Origin: Isoperla grammatica | Taxonomy: Eukaryota > Arthropoda > Insecta > Plecoptera > Perlodidae | Length of the DNA: 64,000 bases | Direction: 5' to 3' | Assembly (NCBI GenBank): GCA_945910005.1 | Contig: OX246746.1 | Location: 11,975,228 to 12,039,227 of the forward strand | Part shown: piece after piece, positions 49,701 to 62,840 of the stretch | Layout: every line of letters begins with the position of its first letter | How positions within the stretch are numbered: the stretch's first letter is position 1 | The notes under the pieces: generated by a model | What the model saw: the letters and a program-made list of their open reading frames with translations, nothing else | What the model was told of the DNA's origin: nothing | Databases searched by the model: none | Translations under genes and position numbers: made by a program

Positions 49701-52137
49701 TAAGTAATAATAATGACAATAATACAAAATACATTATACGTAAGCAAATATACCAAAACGACAACGAAACAATTACAAAATTAAAAAGCTTAAGACCAGC
49801 CGGTTATTCTTCGATTTTGAAGATATATACATAAATGATAATTATTGTTGTGAATATTAAAAGTTAAATGAGGTCTTTATTAACGTTCATAAATTAAAAT
49901 AATACACATTTTAGCCCCGGATCACAGGTAACAAATAAAGTTGAAGATATCGTTTTTTTTTTTTTACAAACTAGTTTGGTGGTTGCGGACTGGGTGATAG
50001 AATCTACTACATCTGAAAATTTGAAGACTTGTTAGTAGCAATATCATTTGGGTTTTGATATTAAAATATATAAAGTGTTTTGTTATTTCTGTTGACACAA
50101 TGATTCCCTTTAGAATAGCGATGTTTCGTGTTCGCTGTTTTCACTTCTCACTCTCAGCCCAGGTAGGACAGAAGAAAAGAAACGCTTTCATTCCAAGCAG
50201 TGGTCAGTCTAGTTCTACTGATCTATAGAACTGGTCAAACTCCGGCCACTCATTTGTGCATTTCGAATTGTAACCTGCAATGCTACATTCATACGAAAAG
50301 GTGTAGTACACGAAGACGCCGTATACATGAACTGGTCTTACATTTTCAGGATGGTCTTTTCCTTCATAGTCGTTTGGTGAGAAAATCAACTTTGGTGGAG
50401 AAGTTTAGCGAATGAAATAACTTTATGGGTAACGTCTGATGATATTCTAGGCTAACATTGAATGTCTGTTCAGTTGGATTTTTGTTTTCGGTGTAGAATG
50501 TAGCCTACGTGGATATACACATAGTGCGGTTTAATTTTAAGTTTCTCGGTCACATTTCTGCAGAGTGTATTTAATTTAGTTTTTATTGATTTGATAACGT
50601 GCAAAAATATAATAGTCGAATTTAAATTGTACTGAATTTAATTTTAACTTTTTTTTATTAAAAATGTAGATTTTCATATTTAATAGAACTATTGTGGTTC
50701 AATCAATGCTGTTAGTATTTGTGGTTAACAAGTTGCAATTTTTAAACGTACCTATGACTTCATCTAGTAAAAGGATTAAACAATTTTGAGAAACGCACAT
50801 TTTCGGACTCAAATTGGAACTGAGTATTTATTTTTTTTATTTCTATACATCAACCATGCATTAATTGAAGGTATGTATACGAAGAAAACATTCAGTGATA
50901 CGCAGTCGATTATATAAGCTTCTCAGAGAATTCTGCCTCTTGTCAGAGTTATTTATAAAGTAACAGTATTTTTTAAACTCAATCGATAATTTTGTATGGC
51001 TTATTTCTTATTTTTAAGTAAAATAATGGTTCTAGATACATCCATAAATGTGTTCATTCAGAAACTATTTTAATTTCACTTACTAATTATTGTAAAAATA
51101 AATTTTCTGCGAAAAACAAAACAAAGAAGAAACAAAATACTTAACAAATTAAATTATTATTATTGTTGTTCCTTATGGACAGAAAGCATCAACGTTTACA
51201 TAAAGCATCTAGAAATGTTAACGAGCTCTCTGAAACTCTCTCGAAAATAACATCTCTGATAATTGCAACCAACTTGAGTTTACATTGCGGTTCACAAATT
51301 CACGGTGTGACGATTTTCGCAAGGATAAACTGAATTTATTTCGTGAACGTATATTTACGGATCAATGAGTTTAGAAATGTCCCGGCCAACATCCTATCGA
51401 CCGACGTGCCTTCATAATTGCGTACAGAGTATTAAACAAATAACGAAGCATCATCTATGTCTAGTTCTCCTCATTAGCAAAGTAGATATTTTATTGCGTT
51501 TTCCACTTGGAAGCTAATTGAGAAATAACGAGATTTAAGCAACTGGGAATCAACAGAATGTGTCTACGTTATAATATACGTTATAATTTTGCTTTTATGA
51601 AAATAATTAAATCAATATACTAAATCATATATATTTGCCCATGTGGCTGTGTTTTGAGCAAAAATACTTGCATTAAGGTACATGGGACGATTTAGATCAC
51701 ATCATTTTAAACGTTAGTGAACCTTGTCAAAAGTATATATTTTGTTTATTTTGTATATTATGATATATTGAATATTTTGTTCAATTTGAAAGATGTGTCC
51801 TGGCGTAGTTGGTCGCTAGTGGTTGATTAGTCGTTGATTTGATAAAATTATTGGTTTCACATTACTTTTGCGCTTATAGGGCAGAGCCCCCTTTTTAATT
51901 TCAAACATTGTTTGAGGGCACGGAAACCCGTGAAAGGATATTATTTAAAATCTCTTGTCACAGTTTCTTCTTCATAGTCGTCAGGTATTCTTCATGAAGT
52001 TCTTGTGCGTTGCGACCTGGCTTCATTCTCTTTTCCTCTTCAGTGTTGGTATAGCGCCAAGAAGGGGTCATTACGTAAGAGATCTCAAATCACACCACCA
52101 CTACTTTTATTTACTAATTTGTTATGTAATTCAGCTA
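49701..52137. other. AT-rich spacer
   Basis: No gene recognised. A 71-residue frame at 50.2-50.4 kb (plus) is overlapped by a 61-residue frame on the other strand; neither has a known domain. Confidence 0.5.
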
Positions 52138-52645
52138 TATTGGTGCAGGCGCGTAGGAAGGAGGGGGGGGGGGAATGGGGGGAGATTCCCCCCCCACTTT
52201 TTCCTGGGACCCACCCAATTTAGCGTTTTAGGCACATCCCGACATACAATACCACACGGATACCCGGGTAAACATTCACCAACCAAATAGTGAATAATAA
52301 TTGCAGAAACACAGAGGGCCCCACGCCCCGGAGAAAGCCAAGATTTTAGTCACAATACATTTCCTCTGTCTTAGTTTGCACTTTGTAGCATTACAAAATA
52401 AAAGCTAATGGGTGCTTGAAACTCAGTGGCGTAATTAGGGAAGGGGCGGGTTATGGCCCTCAAAACGTATTTATTTAAGCCTAAAAATCGAGAAATAATT
52501 AATATAGCAAGAAAATTTTTCGCCTTCGGCGAAAAGGCCTCCGGCGGCTGGGGCTCCGCCCCAGACCTCGCGAGTTGTTCGCGCTTCGCGCTCACAATTC
52601 TTCCCCCCCCACTTGATTTAGAGCTCCTACGCGCCTGTATTGGTG
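52138..52645. mobile_element. hAT-superfamily non-autonomous element with perfect 8-bp TSD
   Basis: TATTGGTG at 52138-52145 is repeated exactly at 52638-52645. Between them a 492-bp element begins CAGGCGCGTAGGA and ends TCCTACGCGCCTG, perfect 13-bp terminal inverted repeats with the CAG...CTG ends typical of hAT. It has no transposase. Near its right end is a row of short hairpins: TTTTCGCC/GGCGAAAA, CC/GG-rich GGGGCTCCGCCCC, and CTCGCGAG. The left end has a G11 run and a C-rich partner that can pair. A second hAT-like start CAGTGGCGTAATTAGGG at 52433 suggests a nested or composite origin. The perfect duplication implies a recent insertion. Confidence 0.88.
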
Positions 52646-55600
52646 TAATTATATCAATACCTACATTGCAGATTTATGTATGTTTCAATTGCTTTAAATT
52701 TAATTAAAGTGCTTTATTTTTGCCGTTGAGTAAAACATGTGTGATCTCATGTAGTCGAGATTGTGTTCTTTCCTTTTTTTATGTGTTCTGACGTTCCAAT
52801 ATATAATTCCGTTTTCAAACGTTATCGTTTAACTTTTGTAATGTGATGTTGCAACACACCTTTCACAATTAAATGAGGAAATTTGAAGAAAGAAAAATAT
52901 ATGTTGGAACAAAGAAACATTCATAAAGAAGACCTTTAGGAGAAACCATTGTTAAATTTGCGACAATTTTAAAGCAATTTTCAGATTTCAGATTTTAGCA
53001 CGCTTTATTTAACTTCACAATATGTGATACAAAGTACATTGCATAGAAAGAATAAAAACATTGACATATATAGGAAGGTGAATGCCCACATGAGCGAGGC
53101 TTATGTATGGGCGCATAATATTTTGTAGTGATTCATGATAAGATGGCAGTGACGATTCAATGATACAGTGGTATAAATTATACAACTAAAAGTGGTTTCA
53201 TGTAAAACTTATAAAACAGTTTCTTAATACTATTACATTTTGACAATATAAACAACTTGCTTATCGAGGAACATTGTACAGCTTGTGCTTTAAATAACTT
53301 ATTATAGGTCTATTTTATTATCCATGAAGTACATTATATTAATCGGATGATTCGCAAGGTATAGGTAGACATATACTATTAGTTCATAGATTCATTACTC
53401 TTCAATACGTGTTCGTGCACTGATACTAATCAAAGTTACTATACTATACATTACAGGGATATTGATAGAGAGGACTTATTTCAATCGAAATACATAATAT
53501 AAATATTTATTTTATTTTCAACATTGGTACAAATCAGAGGCACAGTGGATATTTCGAGATAAAATATTACAATATTTTTTATTTTACACGTTTGTTTGCC
53601 ATAAAGTTTCATTTAATAATCGTAAATATCATATGGTGCTAATTTCAATTCTTCATAACTATCCTTCCTTCCTTTATTTTACATTGTATACAATCAAACT
53701 CGCAACTCAAATTAATAAGTGATTTCAATCTCCATTTATGGATGAAACGTTCAAAAATGTGTGTGTAGCACAATGAAACGTCCGTAGATCTATGCGTTGT
53801 TATTTATGAAATCAATTTGTGTTGTCGTTCCTGATTTGATCAATTTAAACTAGATGTGTGCGTTTGCATAAATTGTCCGAAATTATGAATTTCTGAAAGA
53901 TACACATTTAAGATTAAACTCCACTAGTTCTTTTGTATGAATATATATAAAAAAAAAAAACTGTTGGAATACACTGAACTAGCTACAAAACTAAGATGTT
54001 AGTATTCTCCTGCTCTACTCCACTCACGGTGAACCGTAGGCAGATCACAGCCATTGTATATGTCATTGATTATTACGCAATACAAGCATGCAACTCACAA
54101 TACCATATTCTGCCGTTAGGTCCCCATCCACACGTTAATTAAAACAATAATTAATTAGATAGCTGTCATCCCTCATTATCTCTAGTTCAACACAACATCT
54201 TAGTTAGAGCGCACGTTGGCGTTTGACACTTTAAGATGTTGGTTGACGTGCGTCGTAAAGGCAGGCATAATGTTACAGAAAACGTTGTGCCTCAGCGCTT
54301 TGCTGTATGTGTGGGTCTTCTTGGGTTTCAAAGATTCTCTAAGGCTCCATTGATGTTTCTGTTAATTATAGGGTATGGTGTATGGGGTGTGCGGTTGTAT
54401 CTCACTATATAGAAAGTACATATTATGCATGCTTTGTAAGCAGTTGTAATACAGAGGATACTATAGAGGTATGTTACATGCTTGTGCGCTGAAGAGCCAA
54501 TGTGATATACAGACATCCTCCTTTGGAGTATTTAAATGCGAAGTTTCAATTTGAAATACATTTGGTGGGTAAATTACTTAATTTAAGGGAACTTTAAAAA
54601 TTGTTTAGTTCTAAAATCGCTGAGGAGACCCAAGACTTCTACATGGTTATCTTAAGCTAAATAATGTATATTTATCTGCACAGTAATTGTGTTGATCTGA
54701 AATTATGCTTCTCTTTGTCTCGTTTTGCGACCATCAATATTCTGCGATCTGTTGTTGACATAAATAAATAAAACTAACAATAGGGAATATTTTATACTAT
54801 TTATAAAACATTATTGAATTCATTTGTAAGGGGGTTGATTATGATATTTTTGGGACATCAGTTTGATATAAGTGGGGTTAAAAAATCCTCTTACTGCTAA
54901 CAGTCGATTTATTGGTGTATTTTATATAACTGAGCCAAGAAATATCACGGAAATTATTGGTTATACACATTTTTTCATCGTGATACTTTACTATCATCAT
55001 TCAAAAACCACATTTTCCTATAAGCATAGGCATTTTTTCCGGTGTGATTTAAAAACGTATACAGTTTGGTAATCAGGTCTTTAAATATATATAAGTTCAT
55101 GATTTTAAATTCTTTCACAAAACATTGCATCGACTTATATAATGGAGAGATTAAGCCAATGTAATGTTTATCTTTCATACACACACGCAACCTAAGCATT
55201 TCGTTTGACCAAAAGCTACTCTTAAATTGATTGGGCGTCTGAAACCAAGTTCTAGGTAGGATTGAGGGCTTTATTCAAGCAAACTTTATGAAATGTTGAC
55301 TAAAAGCTTGTTATGATTCTGTGCAGACGAAAAGTAGATGCTTATAGTAAAGCGAATATTCCTATTTTATTTGGCCCTTAGCGCCATTTCTGGTTATGAG
55401 TGAAGTTTAAACATTATTTGATGTTGGTCGCCATTTGAAGCAGCTTATTCTAATTCAGCTCTACTACTAAAAAACATAAGCTCTCATACCCATCAAAAGC
55501 ACCTTTCTGCATGGTATGATTTACAAAGCATTTCCTAAATCTTATGCTAGCCTCATACCATTGTTATTTTTAATCTTATTTTTTTCTTTCATTTCAAAAC

Positions 55601-56214
55601 AACAAATATCTGTTATACTAATCCTTTGTGGTTTCCATCATCCACTTTGTATCTACCGTGTTAATGTAATAAGTAATAACAAAAACAAATTAACATCACA
55701 ACAAAAATAACTTATAGATAACTAATTAGTAGACATAATGGGCTATAGGGCTACAGTAGTCTACATTCATTATTATTAGAAGAATACAAAATCTGACTGT
55801 ATTTGTTCTTTTAAACTTGGTAAAAAATAAAAGCATTGCGTACCGGTAATAGAAAATGTGAAAGAAAAAAATTTAAATTAAATACAAGGAGTGAGTACTA
55901 ACATATCATTATTTGATCATGTTGACAGTACCGGGTATAGTCATGTTTGACAGTACAAATATACTTCTGGGGAGCATTGCTCCAATCCAAACTAATGAAA
56001 TTATTTCATATTTACTATTTTTATTTGTATTACTCTTTTTTGCGATAGTATAACAGGTGTATAATTCTAAAATAATAATCTGAGACCACTTCAGCAAACT
56101 GTACAGTTATATTTCTCAGTGTTCAAACCAACATATCTTAGGTTTAATGATGGATTTTTGTTAAGCAATATCTTTGTGCTTTGTACTGAGTAGAATGTTT
56201 AATGCGATTAACAG
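52646..56214. other. AT-rich spacer
   Basis: No gene, transposon end or long repeat was recognised. Confidence 0.5.
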
Positions 56215-56400
56215 GTAGGACATTGTTTCGAGTGTTGCCTGCACGACATGGCAACACGGCACAGATGTCTCCAGGCGCCGAGACGAGGTAGTGTCAACTC
56301 TGGCCCGGATCTGATCCACCCTGCTACTCTGCTACCCCTGCCCCAGGCAAATCCAGCTCCAAACTCAGCTGAAATCAGAAACAAGAAGCAACATTTCAGT
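56215..56400. other. Isolated GC-rich segment
   Basis: About 185 bp clearly richer in GC than both sides, open on both strands (65 residues minus, 72 residues plus). It may be part of a mobile element or an exon. No motif identified. Confidence 0.3.
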
Positions 56401-56959
56401 TTCATTCAAGTTCACTTTATAATGTATTTATATCAATGCAGGGAAAGATTTGGGAAATACTTTTAGATAATTATTGTGTTAATTGAACTATTGTCAATAA
56501 CTATTTGTGTGTTGATAGTTTATTAGCTATCCTTATATTTGTTAACCATTTAAATAAAATTATTCTACTTCGGTAAGGGATTATTTTAGCTCAGCAAAAT
56601 ACAATCATTGCCTATAACGTTCTGAAATACAAAAAGGAAAATTGTATGTTTTATGTTTCCTTACAAATTGAAATCCATTACAAATGTGATTAGAAAAAAA
56701 AAATACTTCTTGTTTATGATTTATGGAGTTGCCTCTTTCCGTTGTAGGCCTACTTTGAATCAAAATCAGTGCATTGTGATATTGATATTTTGAATAACCA
56801 TAACGAATTTATAATTAAATAATTATTTATAACAAATTTTTGACGAAATAATCTACCCACTAAAAATTAAATAATTATTGATGTTCGTAATATCATGCAT
56901 GTGTTCGTACTATGTCCACATATGAAATTTTGACCACAAATTATTATATTGTGGTTAGA

Positions 56960-56962
<3 letters not shown>
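56401..56962. other. AT-rich spacer
   Basis: Nothing recognisable seen. Confidence 0.5.
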
Positions 56963-57053
<91 letters not shown>

Positions 57054-57057
57054 TTTA

Positions 57058-57119
<62 letters not shown>

Positions 57120-57152
57120 ATTATTATTATTATTATTATTATTATTATTTAA

Positions 57153-57184
<32 letters not shown>
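56963..57184. repeat. (ATT)n microsatellite
   Basis: About 220 bp of ATT units with a TTTTTATTTTT interruption. The poly-Tyr and poly-Ile frames are artefacts. Confidence 0.95.
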
Positions 57185-57185
<1 letters not shown>

Positions 57186-57547
57186 ATAATAACATTATTT
57201 TTATTTGGATTACTTTTTTTCTACCAGTCCTAAGTTATAAAAGTGATGCATAATTAAATAGTATTCCACAAAAAAAAACTATTAGAACCAAAGATAAAGA
57301 CCCGTTACAGGAGAGCGCATTAATAACGTGAACGCCGCGCGCCAATCAATATGCGTTATGCATTTTCTCTTCAGTTTTATCGGGAAACGTATGAGGTTAG
57401 CGTGATACCTTGCTTTCCCAGGTCCTTCTTGTCCCCGGCCTTAGCTCAGAGAGCTAGCTTGCGAGATACCCTCCCCTTAACGCACACTGTAAGATTCAGC
57501 TGGACGCATTTCTCAAAGAATTAATGATTGTGAGGTTTTGCCATCTT
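57185..57547. other. Spacer
   Basis: Nothing recognisable seen. Confidence 0.45.
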
Positions 57548-58592
57548 CTATATAGCGAGAAGGTGCACCTCATTTAGAAAAAACAAAACCATACCTACTT
57601 TGCTTTGAATTTTACCACTCCAATTTGATCTTCCTTGTGACAGCCATATTGAATAAGTTTGGGGTTGTGAACTGAAAGGTGTGGGGAGGGTGCAGAGAAA
57701 GGGGGTGAATGTAAGGGGAGGGTTGTAAGTAAGAAATACTTGATTCTCATTGGCTAGTAATGTTAGAAACTGTTCTAATGTGGGCGTGGTATAGATAATT
57801 TCAAATTTCTTTCCATTATGCTTTCCCTTAACCTCAGATGTACCCTCAGATCCTAAAGATGTTGCCACGTTTAAAATCGTGATATCAAGAAGAAGAACTA
57901 GAGCACGTGGATGGAAAAAATAAAAATACAATAACACACAGATGTTTTTTGAAACGCTCCCGTATCTAAGTAATGGTGGTGGAAAGACTCGAGTCTTGCG
58001 GTAATCCAGTATTTACGTAAGAGAAAAACACGCAAAGGAGTATTAAATTGCACACGGTGGAGAATTACACATTTTAAAATGAAAATACGCTTATTTTTAC
58101 GGTATCGAATTGTGTAAAGTATTACTAAACGAGGTGATATGATAGATTTGTGTACACAGAAGTAACCTTGGCAGTGATCTGCACATCTGAGACTGTTATC
58201 AGCCACAAATGAGCAACTTTCGTTCATTTTTATCACAGTGTTCTCTGTTTTTGGAAGGGTTTGCGGCAACCATTTTCCAACTTGACCCCCTTCCACCGCT
58301 CTCAACCCCTAAGGTTCAGCTCGAAATTGCCTATAAAATAATTAATGTTTGCTAGAGGTAGAATTTCGTTGGTTACGTCGCTAAAGTTCCAAACTTTGAG
58401 CAGATCGAACAACTCGAAAAGAGATAGCTGAAATAATTGAGAGCCGCTATCTCCAGTTGCAAGGGACCTTGGTTGGCCTAGCATTAATACCCTCTTGAGG
58501 ACAAAGATAACAGGGCTTTGACTAGGCAAAAGTTTTTGGGGTTTTAGGCTCAAGGCCTTTCCTAATCGCATACAATAAGAGACTACCTCCAT
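57548..58592 (-). other. Three consecutive minus-strand open frames, unknown
   Basis: Frames of 96 (58592-58302), 135 (58305-57898) and 129 residues (57937-57548) follow one another on the minus strand over about 1 kb with small overlaps. None shows a signal peptide, zinc finger or other domain I recognise, and the third ends in composition typical of spacer. The chain is unusual for this AT-rich window, but the frames may be chance or exons of an unknown gene. Confidence 0.2.
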
Positions 58593-59230
58593 GGAGAAAA
58601 CATCGATTGTTTTTACAAAATAGACAAAAACATGTGTGCTCTCTAAAAGCTACCGGATATTATTTATGCTAGTTTCGTATTTACTTTACTACGATATTTT
58701 GTAAGACACATTTAAACCATGACGCACAAGCACTCGCACACCAACAAAAACAACAACACATCCGTAATCGCCTTCAACATCATCATCACAATCTCAGCTC
58801 GGTATCTAATCTATACTGAAAGTGATGCAAACCAACATATTTACAAAGAAAAGGTATGAGCAATCACATTCACTTTCACCTCCACACACATGTACACATA
58901 CTCGTTCATTAGCTATCACTCGCCCCCCCCCCCCTTCCTCTTTTCCTCTCAAACACGCTGATAATTACAATCGCATCAAAACTCACGATCATATTTTCTC
59001 TTTCGCACTCACACTCATAATCATGCACACATTTACAGTCGCTCGCAGTAATAATGACAGTATAGCCACTTTCAACCCCTCTTGAAATAAACGGCAACCA
59101 GAGCATTATATTTTATAATCATTAAAGAAAAAATAAATATGTAATGTTTTTTTCTTTATTTAAAAATAGGTTTTAAAAAATGAAGTCAATATCTGCAACA
59201 ATAATAAAACGTCAATTGATTGTTTTGGCA
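58593..59230. other. AT-rich spacer
   Basis: No gene recognised. It contains C12 at 58923-58934 and CA-rich stretches. Confidence 0.5.
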
Positions 59231-59268
59231 CAGATAACAAATCAACTACGTAGTTAATTTGTTATCTG
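59231..59268. repeat. 38-bp near-perfect palindrome without spacer
   Basis: CAGATAACAAATCAACTACG followed by TAGTTAATTTGTTATCTG is its own reverse complement except for one mismatched pair, centred on TACGTA. Confidence 0.9.
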
Positions 59269-61488
59269 AGGTTTTGAGTGTTTAGATATTTCTGAGTGTG
59301 TATACCCTTTGCTCCGTCGAAACGAACTGCTGCCATTCTTTTCCCGTGCAACGAAATCTTCTTTTTTGTGGGTACAACCTAAAAAAACAAAAAAAAACAT
59401 TACAATTAATAATAAATCACGGGTAGACTGATATTGTTATATACAAAAAAACGATGTGGAAAGAGGTATCAATGTTAAAAAGCTCAATTTCATACACAAG
59501 GTCTTGGATTTAACAAATATCTCAACAAAACATAATGCAGCATAAGAAAACATATATTATTGGAGTTGAGTTAAAGATAGCTTGTTGATACCACCAATAT
59601 ATATAATACTGACTAAAGATAGAGAAACAAATACATTCTATAGCTGCATCATGAATATTGGTGTAAATTAGTAGATTCTAAACGCTGAACTGGATATTTT
59701 TTTATTGTGGTTTGCCTTACATGTAACCTGTTACTTTGGAGTGATTGTAGTGACAAGACACAACCATGAATTGTATATTGTTCCCCACTCATTATCAGTG
59801 TATCTGAATAGGTAAGCAAACAAGGTATGTCAAACCCCTAGCGGAGGTTCGGTAAACCTCAAAGTCGGGTCATCTCACAGGCAAGAAAATCAACATTCCT
59901 GTGCCCACTTCAAAAGCTATAATTAATTCATCATCTTATAATGCAAAATTTTTATTTAAAACATTTTCATTACAAATTGAGATATTTGCAAGAATCAAGT
60001 ATATATTTCTGTTTGGTATTTTGTCGTTTTGAGTTGGAATTGCTTTTCAGAGATCGATTCATTTGTTTTTGGGGAATGATTATATCCCATTTGAATAACA
60101 TATGATTTGTGACATTGTGGAAATGGACAACTTGACTTGGTAGTTAGACGAGCCTTCGCCAGGGGATTTATATACCTTGGGTTTAACCGATAAACACATT
60201 TTTTAAGGATATAAACAAATGCTCATTCAGCTTTTGGCCACGATCTTAGAGCAGCATTGCAATCGAAGACATAATATTGGATATACAATATACATTTAGT
60301 GACGCCTGTTGATAGCTTCAATGAGAGCTTCAGTTAATGTGATGGGTGTAACTCGACTCCATGTGCGATATATATAGGAGACCCAAGTGGGTGGATTGCC
60401 GTATTGGTTTCAACAATTCCACTTTAGCACTTACTGCTACACACGACGCATTATGGCCTTGGGGGGGGGGGGGCGTTTTCGCTGATGGGAAGAATTTGAC
60501 ACATCTGAAATGCTGTGTAATGTATTATTGAAGAATGAAAGAAATCTCCTTTGGAGGTAACCAACAATAATAATTACAATCATATCCACCCCTATAAGTG
60601 TTATGAAATTAATTAAATTTTGAAATTTATGTTGATTTACTGTAAAAAAAAAAAAAAAAAGTGTGTGGGCAGACCAAATTTGGAACTCATTTATAAAAGG
60701 TGATGCAGAATATTTGGTGTAATAGATTTGTAGAAATGAAAAACTGTCAGAAAAGAGGAACAAGCACATGTATGTAGATGTATGTATGTAATAGATGTAT
60801 GAATGTATGTAACAAAGCAAATTAGGCCCATATTGACAGCACCTCAAACTCATATGCATAAATAACAAGAAATATAAAACAAACAGTGTTACTGTTTTGA
60901 AGTGTAATGACCATCTTTTTCATATCTATTTAATTGGTTAACTTGAACAAAATTAATGTCCGATAATTGTGAGCATCAATTGCAGCATTCATCTATAGTC
61001 AACTAAGAAACTCGTATTACAAAGAGCCATCACCACTTCTGATGGAAAGGGATCGCAACTGTACTGCAACCTTTGTAATTAGCTACCACTGACCAATGAT
61101 AGAATACCCACTAATTCCACCAGTCAATCCTCCTCTCCCACCCCCTTTACAGTCAACAAACTAGCATTGTATGTATGTATTATTGATATTATTCACATTC
61201 TACCTGTTATGAGTATATCTGATTTTCAGAATGGTTGTCAAGTTTTATTGCTTATACAATATAATTCCTTTTAATGCCTACACTCGAGGTATTTCCGTGG
61301 TAAGTATTCACTCACTCTGAGCACTTGTAAGCAGCTTTGTGTTTCCGTTCTCTTCAATTACTTCTCTCCTCGAAGTAGTACTGCTTGGCTGACTGGATCT
61401 CAAGTACTGTAAACACAGGACAGAGTATATCAGCTTTCTCGTGATGTGAAAGAGGATTGGGATATTAGTGAATTTAGGAAGGAGAAAC
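59269..61488. other. AT-rich spacer
   Basis: No gene recognised. It contains G13 (60461-60473), an A17-type run (about 60644-60660) and an imperfect (GTAT)n stretch (about 60766-60812). Confidence 0.5.
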
Positions 61489-61734
61489 GTTATGTGAAGT
61501 TTGTTTCTCACCCATTTCTAGGCTGTTCAGTATACATTATTGTGTGGGAAGTAACTTTGTAAATAGAGCCAAATATTGTTTGTTTTAAATGGCAACGATA
61601 CACATTTTAAAATAGTATATAGTGAAATCAGGACAAAGGTTATGTGAAGATTGTTGGTCACCTATTTATATATAATTAGGCGACTCTGAAACATGACATG
61701 ACAGTGAGGGAAGTAACTATACAAATAGAGCCAA
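61489..61734. repeat. Diverged 150-bp tandem duplication
   Basis: Segments 61489-61572 and 61639-61734 share GTTATGTGAAG, TCACC, ATTT, and GGGAAGTAACT followed by AAATAGAGCCAA in the same order at an offset of about 150 bp. Confidence 0.65.
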
Positions 61735-61930
61735 TGCTACGGTTGAATGCGATATTCAGTCAAACTATATCACATAACGTTGATAAGCGTACAGATAACT
61801 GAAGAGCAGTATATCAGGTAGGCTTAGCTTATGCATTTATTGTTTAATGTCTATCCTATTCACTTAAAGAACTGAATGATTGTATGCAAATAATAAAACT
61901 AAAATTATAGTATGCTTTTTTTTTCTCGTA

Positions 61931-62075
61931 CATGAATACCTGTTCTACCCGATGTGCCCCACTTCAGGTGACTAATGTGGTATATTAGGGTGTTTGGATA
62001 GTTAGGAAGGAATGTCCAAGAATAGGACTCAAATCACATGACAGCGTTCGTCTTTATGACTGGGAAAACATGAAT
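61931..62075 (-). mobile_element. tRNA-derived SINE, 3' half
   Basis: On the minus strand it shows TTGGACATTCCTTCCTAACT, ATCCAAACACC, TAGTCACCTGAAGTGGGGCA and GAACAGGTATTCATG, matching the body and 3' end of the family at 4.2 and 48.63 kb. The tRNA-like head is missing. Confidence 0.75.
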
Positions 62076-62640
62076 ATACTCATGTGCACACCCTTGATTT
62101 TTGTGCACTTTTAAACTTACTTCATTTGATAAATTGTTAATTCTAGTTTTATTAATGACGACTGACGGTACTTTTGAGAGTAAACTACACCATCAAATTA
62201 ACTCAAATGTTTTCGTTTTTTCTCAGGTTTTCGTTCAGATTGCATTGCCTTGGATTACGTTTAATTAGCAAAGGATAAATTGGCTGATGTCTGCGTTGCT
62301 CAAAGTACTCCTATAACTGCTCATATTGTGTGGGACTTGATAATAATTAATTGCAACTGAACGTAACATTAAAAAAATTTTCATTACGTAATCCAACTTG
62401 AGTATGGATGCTAATCACACACGACGGAACTTGAGCATATCATAATTGCATAACATCGACAAGTTAGTTTAATATAATATGTAACGACTCAAGCGTGCAT
62501 GACGAACGACAAAGACGACGACATTGTCTATAAACTTAAGATAATGACAGCGTCTTTGAGCTGTTTTTACCAAAGTGTTCATTATTAATTAGATCCTGTG
62601 ATGTACGACATGGTGTGGTAAACGTTACGTAAACTACATG
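62076..62640. other. AT-rich spacer
   Basis: Nothing recognisable seen. Confidence 0.45.
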
Positions 62641-62840
62641 ACTGTGTAGAGCGAGAGAGCTTCTTGCTCTATTGTCATCACTCCTTCGTCTTCCGTTCAT
62701 CGCTGCCTCCTATCACTTTCAATATGTTCGCGCAAGGAAATCACGTAACAAGTTTTCTCGGCGTAGCGAGGAGACGAGACGACGTGTCTTTCTCAGATCC
62801 AATATGGCGTCGGGGAAGATTAATTGAAAGACAAGTGAGT
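62641..62840 (+). promoter_or_regulatory. Candidate promoter and noncoding first exon with YY1-like site
   Basis: CpG content rises at about 62725-62815. CCAATATGGCGTC at 62799 resembles a YY1 site (core ATGGCG), which in animals often sits just downstream of transcription starts. About 25 bases later ACAA|GTGAGT gives a near-consensus splice donor at 62835. The ATG inside the YY1 core would code only seven residues before TGA, so an exon here would be 5' UTR. No downstream exon is identified in the window. Confidence 0.3.

Noticed and set aside
52453..52707. Frame with GWGSAP-like peptide
   Set aside because: It translates the hairpin row of the hAT MITE and runs through its end; not a gene.
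56912..57253. 113-residue Tyr-rich frame
   Set aside because: Reading of an ATT array.
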